From contig JANPBJ010000101.1 in the NCBI GenBank assembly GCA_031430375.1, positions 1 through 8,592 on the forward strand: 8,592 nucleotides of DNA, read 5' to 3'. Below the pieces are notes generated by a model. The model was not told the DNA's origin. It did not search any database and saw only the letters and a list, made by a program, of their open reading frames with translations. The translations under genes and the position numbers were made by a program. Shown here in pieces: positions 5,550 to 8,592 of the stretch. Source of the stretch: JAENVU01 sp031430375. Lineage in GTDB: Bacteria > Actinomycetota > Acidimicrobiia > IMCC26256 > JAENVU01. Each line of letters opens with the position of its first letter. The first letter of the stretch is position 1.

Positions 5550-6659
5550 CTACTGCGTGCGACGGTGCGCCAGGCGGAGGACCGGCCGCTCGAGCAGGTA
5601 CCAACTCGCGGTCGCGATCGCGACCGTCACGAAGAATGCCGCCACGAACTGCAGGTCGTTCGGGATCCAGGTGTAGCCGTCGAACTCAGTGATCACCGAC
5701 GTGTGCCAGAGGTAAACCCCGTAGCTCACCACCCCGAGAAACACCATGGGCGCGCTCCGCAGCACCCGCCGGATCATGCCGCCATCACCGAACACCCCGG
5801 GGACGACGAGCAGGAACGCCACCGGGACCCGGAGCAGATTGTCCCGAATGAGTTGGCTGGGGGTAACGCCCGCAAGGATCCCGTACGGCAGCGCGCACTG
5901 AACCGCGAAGACGGCCGCTGCCGCGGCCCACCACCAACGCGCGGGGTTCCCGAGGCGCGCGAGCCGTCGCGCGAGCCCAGAATCGTGCGCGCCTTCCGAG
6001 GCCAGCACGGCCAGGAGCATCCCGGCACTCAACGTGCACAACGACGTCGGAAGCACGAACACCCAGGCGGGCACGGTCTCCCAACCTGACCACAGCCGAG
6101 CCGCGACACCGATGGTGAACAGCACCCCGATGCCGGTCAGCTCCGCGACGAACGGCCGCGCCCGAAATCGGCGGACGACCACTGACCACAGCGGCACGAA
6201 GACGTAGAAGCTCACCTCGACCGCCAACGTCCACGCCACCGCGATCCCCGCGAAGCCGGTGTCCGGAAAATAGGTCTGGATCAACAAAATGTGACGGACC
6301 GGATTGCCGACGATGGTGATGGCCCCGAGCGCAAGAAGCACGCCGAGCGCAAGCCAGTACGCCGGATAGATCCGGGCGGCCCGGCGAATGGAGTAGCGCC
6401 GCCACGATGGCATCGGCTCACCGGCCAGATGCGCGACCACGAACTGGCGGTAGATCAAGAAGCCCGACAGCACGAAGAACACCTGCACGCCCGTATCGAG
6501 ATGGGCAACCACTTTCGGCGCGAAATCAACGAGCCCCGGTGCGGTCAGCGCACCGTGGAACAGGAACACCGACAACATCGCGCACGCGCGGAGACCGTCG
6601 AGCGCGCGATATCGATCGGAGCCGGTACGCGCGCCCTCGATGAGGGCTTGTTCGGTCAT
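5550..6659 (-). CDS. Membrane acyltransferase 3 family (OafA/YrhL-like)
   Basis: This 369-residue integral membrane protein has about ten hydrophobic spans, near residues 25-40, 58-75, 100-118, 143-162, 173-190, 200-220, 243-265, 278-292, 308-325 and 338-358. It carries the family signature R-Y-R-A-L-D-G-L-R24 followed ten residues later by H35 (R-X10-H), then G-V-Q-V-F-F-V-L-S-G-F-L-I-Y, W-T-L-A-V-E-V-S-F-Y and Y-G-V-Y-L-W-H. Such proteins carry acyl (often acetyl) groups across the membrane to sugars, lipids or antibiotics. There is no C-terminal SGNH domain, so it is the short form. The ATG (6659-6657) overlaps the TetR stop as ATGA, so it is co-translated with the regulator. It converges on the thiolase-like gene and may have nothing to do with the CoA catabolism of its neighbours; the acceptor is unknown. 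Confidence 0.92.
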   Translation of the reverse strand: MTEQALIEGARTGSDRYRALDGLRACAMLSVFLFHGALTAPGLVDFAPKVVAHLDTGVQVFFVLSGFLIYRQFVVAHLAGEPMPSWRRYSIRRAARIYPAYWLALGVLLALGAITIVGNPVRHILLIQTYFPDTGFAGIAVAWTLAVEVSFYVFVPLWSVVVRRFRARPFVAELTGIGVLFTIGVAARLWSGWETVPAWVFVLPTSLCTLSAGMLLAVLASEGAHDSGLARRLARLGNPARWWWAAAAAVFAVQCALPYGILAGVTPSQLIRDNLLRVPVAFLLVVPGVFGDGGMIRRVLRSAPMVFLGVVSYGVYLWHTSVITEFDGYTWIPNDLQFVAAFFVTVAIATASWYLLERPVLRLAHRRTQ

Positions 6660-7312
6660 CGCGGTGGTGAGGCGAAGAAGCCGCGATGGATGACCTTGGT
6701 CAGCGTGTCGAGCACGACGGCACGCTCGAGGCCGAGATCGCGAGATGAGACTGCGTAGCTGGTGCGTTCGAGCAGGGCCATGAGCGCAGCCACGGTGGCC
6801 CGATCATGGGGCGCGCCTGCCGCGCGGAGCTGCCCCCCGAGCGCGCGCGCGATGTGGGTGAACGCATCCACGCCGAGGCGGTCGATCTTGCGGTCGCTCA
6901 CCTGGTTCTCCATCCACGCCCGGATCACCACGCCGTAGTGGGCATAGGTCGTGAGGAATTCGGCGAGAAACTCGGCCAACGCCTGTTCGCCCGCGGCGGT
7001 CGAGTCGATCATGGGCACCCGCGCCGCGAGGCCTTCCAACGCTTCGGCGCACTCCAGGGCGAGCTCACCTAATAGATCTTCCTTATTGGCGAAGTACAGG
7101 TAGAACGTGCCATGCGAAGTTCGGGCAGCGCGCACGATGTCGTCGACGCGGGTCTCGTGGTAGCCGCGCTTGGCGAAGACCCGCAGACCGGCATCCGCGA
7201 TCTTGCGCATCGTCTTGCGGCCCTGGGCCCGTAGCTCCCGCTCGCGGGCCGGAGTCCCACCCGCGGCCGCGCGGCGCGCCCGAACTGTCGAGTTGTGCGA
7301 TCCTCTCGCCAT
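6656..7312 (-). CDS. TetR/AcrR family transcriptional regulator
   Basis: This 218-residue repressor-type protein has an N-terminal helix-turn-helix at about 31-80. Helix 1 is R-K-I-A-D-A-G-L-R-V-F-A-K-R-G-Y, followed by T-R-V-D-D-I-V-R-A-A, the recognition segment S-H-G-T-F-Y-L-Y-F and then N-K-E-D-L-L. The rest is the helical ligand-binding domain. A 30-residue Arg/Ala-rich tail precedes the HTH. The start is ATG 7312 with GGGGGA 2 nt upstream; an in-frame GTG at 7327 would add five residues but lacks a ribosome site. The ATG overlaps the ATG of the divergent acyl-CoA synthetase gene, and the TGA overlaps the acyltransferase start. In many actinobacteria such regulators next to acyl-CoA genes sense acyl-CoA or fatty acids, so control of 7311 onward, and perhaps of the 2533 operon, is a reasonable inference. 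Confidence 0.92.
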   Translation of the reverse strand: MARGSHNSTVRARRAAAGGTPARERELRAQGRKTMRKIADAGLRVFAKRGYHETRVDDIVRAARTSHGTFYLYFANKEDLLGELALECAEALEGLAARVPMIDSTAAGEQALAEFLAEFLTTYAHYGVVIRAWMENQVSDRKIDRLGVDAFTHIARALGGQLRAAGAPHDRATVAALMALLERTSYAVSSRDLGLERAVVLDTLTKVIHRGFFASPPR

Positions 7313-7313
7313 G
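7310..7313. promoter_or_regulatory. Overlapping divergent start codons (CATG)
   Basis: The ATG of the TetR gene on the minus strand (7312-7310) and the ATG of the acyl-CoA synthetase gene on the plus strand (7311-7313) share the palindrome CATG, so there is no intergenic region. Each promoter must lie inside the other gene's first codons. On the plus strand GATCCT (7299-7304) is at -12 to -7 of ATG 7311, a partial match to TAnnnT, and no Shine-Dalgarno precedes that ATG, so a leaderless transcript is possible. A loose AACT-GTCG-AGTT repeat lies just upstream at 7283-7294. Confidence 0.6.
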
Positions 7314-8592
7314 CTCCCCCGAATCACACGCGAGGCGTCCCGCCGGTTCGGCGATGCTACCGCCTACGTCGCGCCGGCCGGTTGGGCGTTCAGCTACGCC
7401 GAGGTGGATCGACTCTCGGATCGCGTCGCGTCCGGCCTCACCGTTCGGGGCATCGGCCAGGGGGACGTCGTGGCGCTGGTGTTACCACCGGGACCCGAGT
7501 ATCTCGTCGCGTATCTCGCCGCGGCCAAGGTCGGTGCCATCACCACTGGTGTGAATGATCGCCTCGCCGCAGTTGAGCGCGATGCGATTCTTGCGACTGT
7601 TCGTCCGCAACTCGTGATTGCCGCACCGGGTTTCGTGCCGAGCGATCCTGCGTTGCCCGTCGAGTCCGTCGCCGCGGCCGAGGACGTCAATGGCATTCTG
7701 ACCGGGTTGCAACGCGATGACGAAGTCCCCGCCCTCGCGGAAGACCTCGACCGCCCCGTGGCAATCATCTTCACCTCGGGTACCACCGGACTTCCGAAAG
7801 GCGCGCTCTACGCCAACCGCCAACTCGAGTTCATTACCGCGACCGACGTGGGCGAACAATGGGGTGGTGGCACGCGATCGTTCACCGGAACATCGTTCGC
7901 TCATTTGGGCTTCATGACCAAGCTCGCAGGCAATCTGAAGCGCGGCGGTACGAGCTTCATCATGAGCCGCTGGCGGGCGCGCGACGCGCTTGAACTTTTG
8001 GCACGGGAACGCATGACCACGGTGGCCGGGGTTCCTACCCAACTCGCGCTCATGCTCGCCGAGTCCACGTTCGACGACTTCGATCTCGAGAGTGTCCAGT
8101 ACATCATCGTGGGCGGGGGCCCGATCACCCCCGCGACCGCAGCCGTTGCGCGCTCCCGGTTCGGTGCCAGGCTCGCGACCCGCTACTCGTGCACCGAAGC
8201 CGGGATTGGACTCGGCACCATGTTCGACGATCCCGAAGAGGACGCGATCCTCAGCGTGGGCCGGCCCCACGCGGCTGTGGATCTCGCGGTGCTCGACGAA
8301 GACGATCAGCCCGTGACTTCCGGCGAGGTCGGGCGAGTGGTGCTGCGCTCGGCGGCGATGATGTCCGGGTACTGGCGTGACCCCGAGGCCACGCGGGCCG
8401 CGTTCACGCCCTCGGGTCACGTCCGCACTGGCGACCTCGGGTGGATCGATGACCGTGGGCGCCTGCGTCTCGTCGGGCGAAGCAAGGAGATGTACGTGCG
8501 CGGCGGGTACAACGTGTATCCCGTGGAAGTGGAGGCCGTGCTGTCGACACATCCGGACATCGACGCAGTGGCGGTGGTGGCCTGCCCCGACG
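7311..8592 (+). CDS. Acyl-CoA synthetase / AMP-dependent ligase (ANL superfamily), 3' end outside window
   Basis: The frame is open from ATG 7311 to the window end: 427 codons, with roughly 80-100 residues missing. The enzyme activates a carboxylic acid with ATP to acyl-AMP and passes it to CoA. The P-loop-like A3 motif F-T-S-G-T-T-G-L-P-K-G is at 154-164, A5 Y-S-C-T-E-A-G at 292-298, A7 R-T-G-D375-L-G-W-I-D (ribose-binding Asp), and the A8 hinge G-R-S-K-E with R-G-G-Y-N-V-Y-P-V-E-V-E from 389. The catalytic A10 lysine would lie beyond the window. S-F-A-H-L-G-F at about 191-197 and F-I-M at about 214-216 (before S-R-W) probably shape the acyl pocket, but specificity cannot be read. It is divergent from the TetR gene with shared start bases, and no Shine-Dalgarno is seen. 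It probably supplies acyl-CoA to the oxidative genes in this locus. Confidence 0.92.
   Translation, partial: MLPRITREASRRFGDATAYVAPAGWAFSYAEVDRLSDRVASGLTVRGIGQGDVVALVLPPGPEYLVAYLAAAKVGAITTGVNDRLAAVERDAILATVRPQLVIAAPGFVPSDPALPVESVAAAEDVNGILTGLQRDDEVPALAEDLDRPVAIIFTSGTTGLPKGALYANRQLEFITATDVGEQWGGGTRSFTGTSFAHLGFMTKLAGNLKRGGTSFIMSRWRARDALELLARERMTTVAGVPTQLALMLAESTFDDFDLESVQYIIVGGGPITPATAAVARSRFGARLATRYSCTEAGIGLGTMFDDPEEDAILSVGRPHAAVDLAVLDEDDQPVTSGEVGRVVLRSAAMMSGYWRDPEATRAAFTPSGHVRTGDLGWIDDRGRLRLVGRSKEMYVRGGYNVYPVEVEAVLSTHPDIDAVAVVACPD

Noticed and set aside
5523..5568. GCACCG/CGGTGC repeat between the convergent thiolase-like and acyltransferase genes as a terminator
   Set aside because: Only six pairs around a loop of about 34 nt and no T-run; such a repeat is expected by chance at this GC content.
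5565..6089. 174-codon plus-strand open frame
   Set aside because: It is antisense to the acyltransferase gene, whose membrane spans and R-X10-H motif are clear; the translation is Arg/Glu/His-rich and featureless.
7482..8552. 356-codon open frame on the minus strand
   Set aside because: It is antisense to the acyl-CoA synthetase, which has motifs A3, A5, A7 and A8 in order; its own translation shows no domain.

Overview
The window looks like chromosomal DNA from a high-GC actinobacterium. GC-rich third codon positions, GTG starts, GTGA/ATGA gene overlaps and the gene content (CaiB/BaiF, MaoC-type, SDR, crotonase, Ltp-type thiolase, acyl-CoA synthetase, TetR) suit Acidimicrobiia- or Mycobacteriales-like lineages. 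This placement is inferred from gene content, not from a marker gene. No tRNA, rRNA, CRISPR array, transposase or phage gene was seen, and no gene-free stretch exceeds 300 bases.

Layout: (1) 3-707 (+) is the C-terminal part of a class III CoA-transferase. (2) 716-764 is a perfect 49-nt palindrome, followed by a candidate leaderless promoter and a small single-span membrane protein (785-1036, +). (3) 1130-2447 (-) is a two-gene unit, a solitary MaoC-N/FAS1-like dehydratase half followed by an SDR. (4) 2448-2532 is a divergent promoter region with a CTGACG-N4-CGTCAG inverted repeat. (5) 2533-5533 (+) is a compact operon: an MFE-2/17beta-HSD4-type SDR, a crotonase lacking both hydratase glutamates, a 26-codon micro-ORF stitched in by GTGA overlaps at both ends, and a cysteine-less Ltp/SCP-x-type thiolase. 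(6) 5550-7312 (-) is a TetR regulator overlapping a membrane acyltransferase-3 gene by ATGA. (7) 7311-8592 (+) is an acyl-CoA synthetase running off the window; its ATG overlaps the TetR ATG on the other strand (shared CATG).

Taken together, the genes read as a CoA-thioester catabolic locus. Acyl-CoA synthetase or CoA-transferase would activate an acid. The MaoC-like and crotonase proteins would act on unsaturated or hydroxylated acyl-CoAs. The SDRs would oxidise hydroxyacyl-CoAs, and the Ltp-type protein would cleave the chain. The combination resembles actinobacterial steroid side-chain or branched/alicyclic acid degradation, but the substrate cannot be read from the sequence. The least ordinary parts are the doubly overlapped micro-ORF at the place where a DUF35 partner of the thiolase-like protein would be expected, the non-canonical active sites of the crotonase and thiolase, and the 49-nt perfect palindrome.
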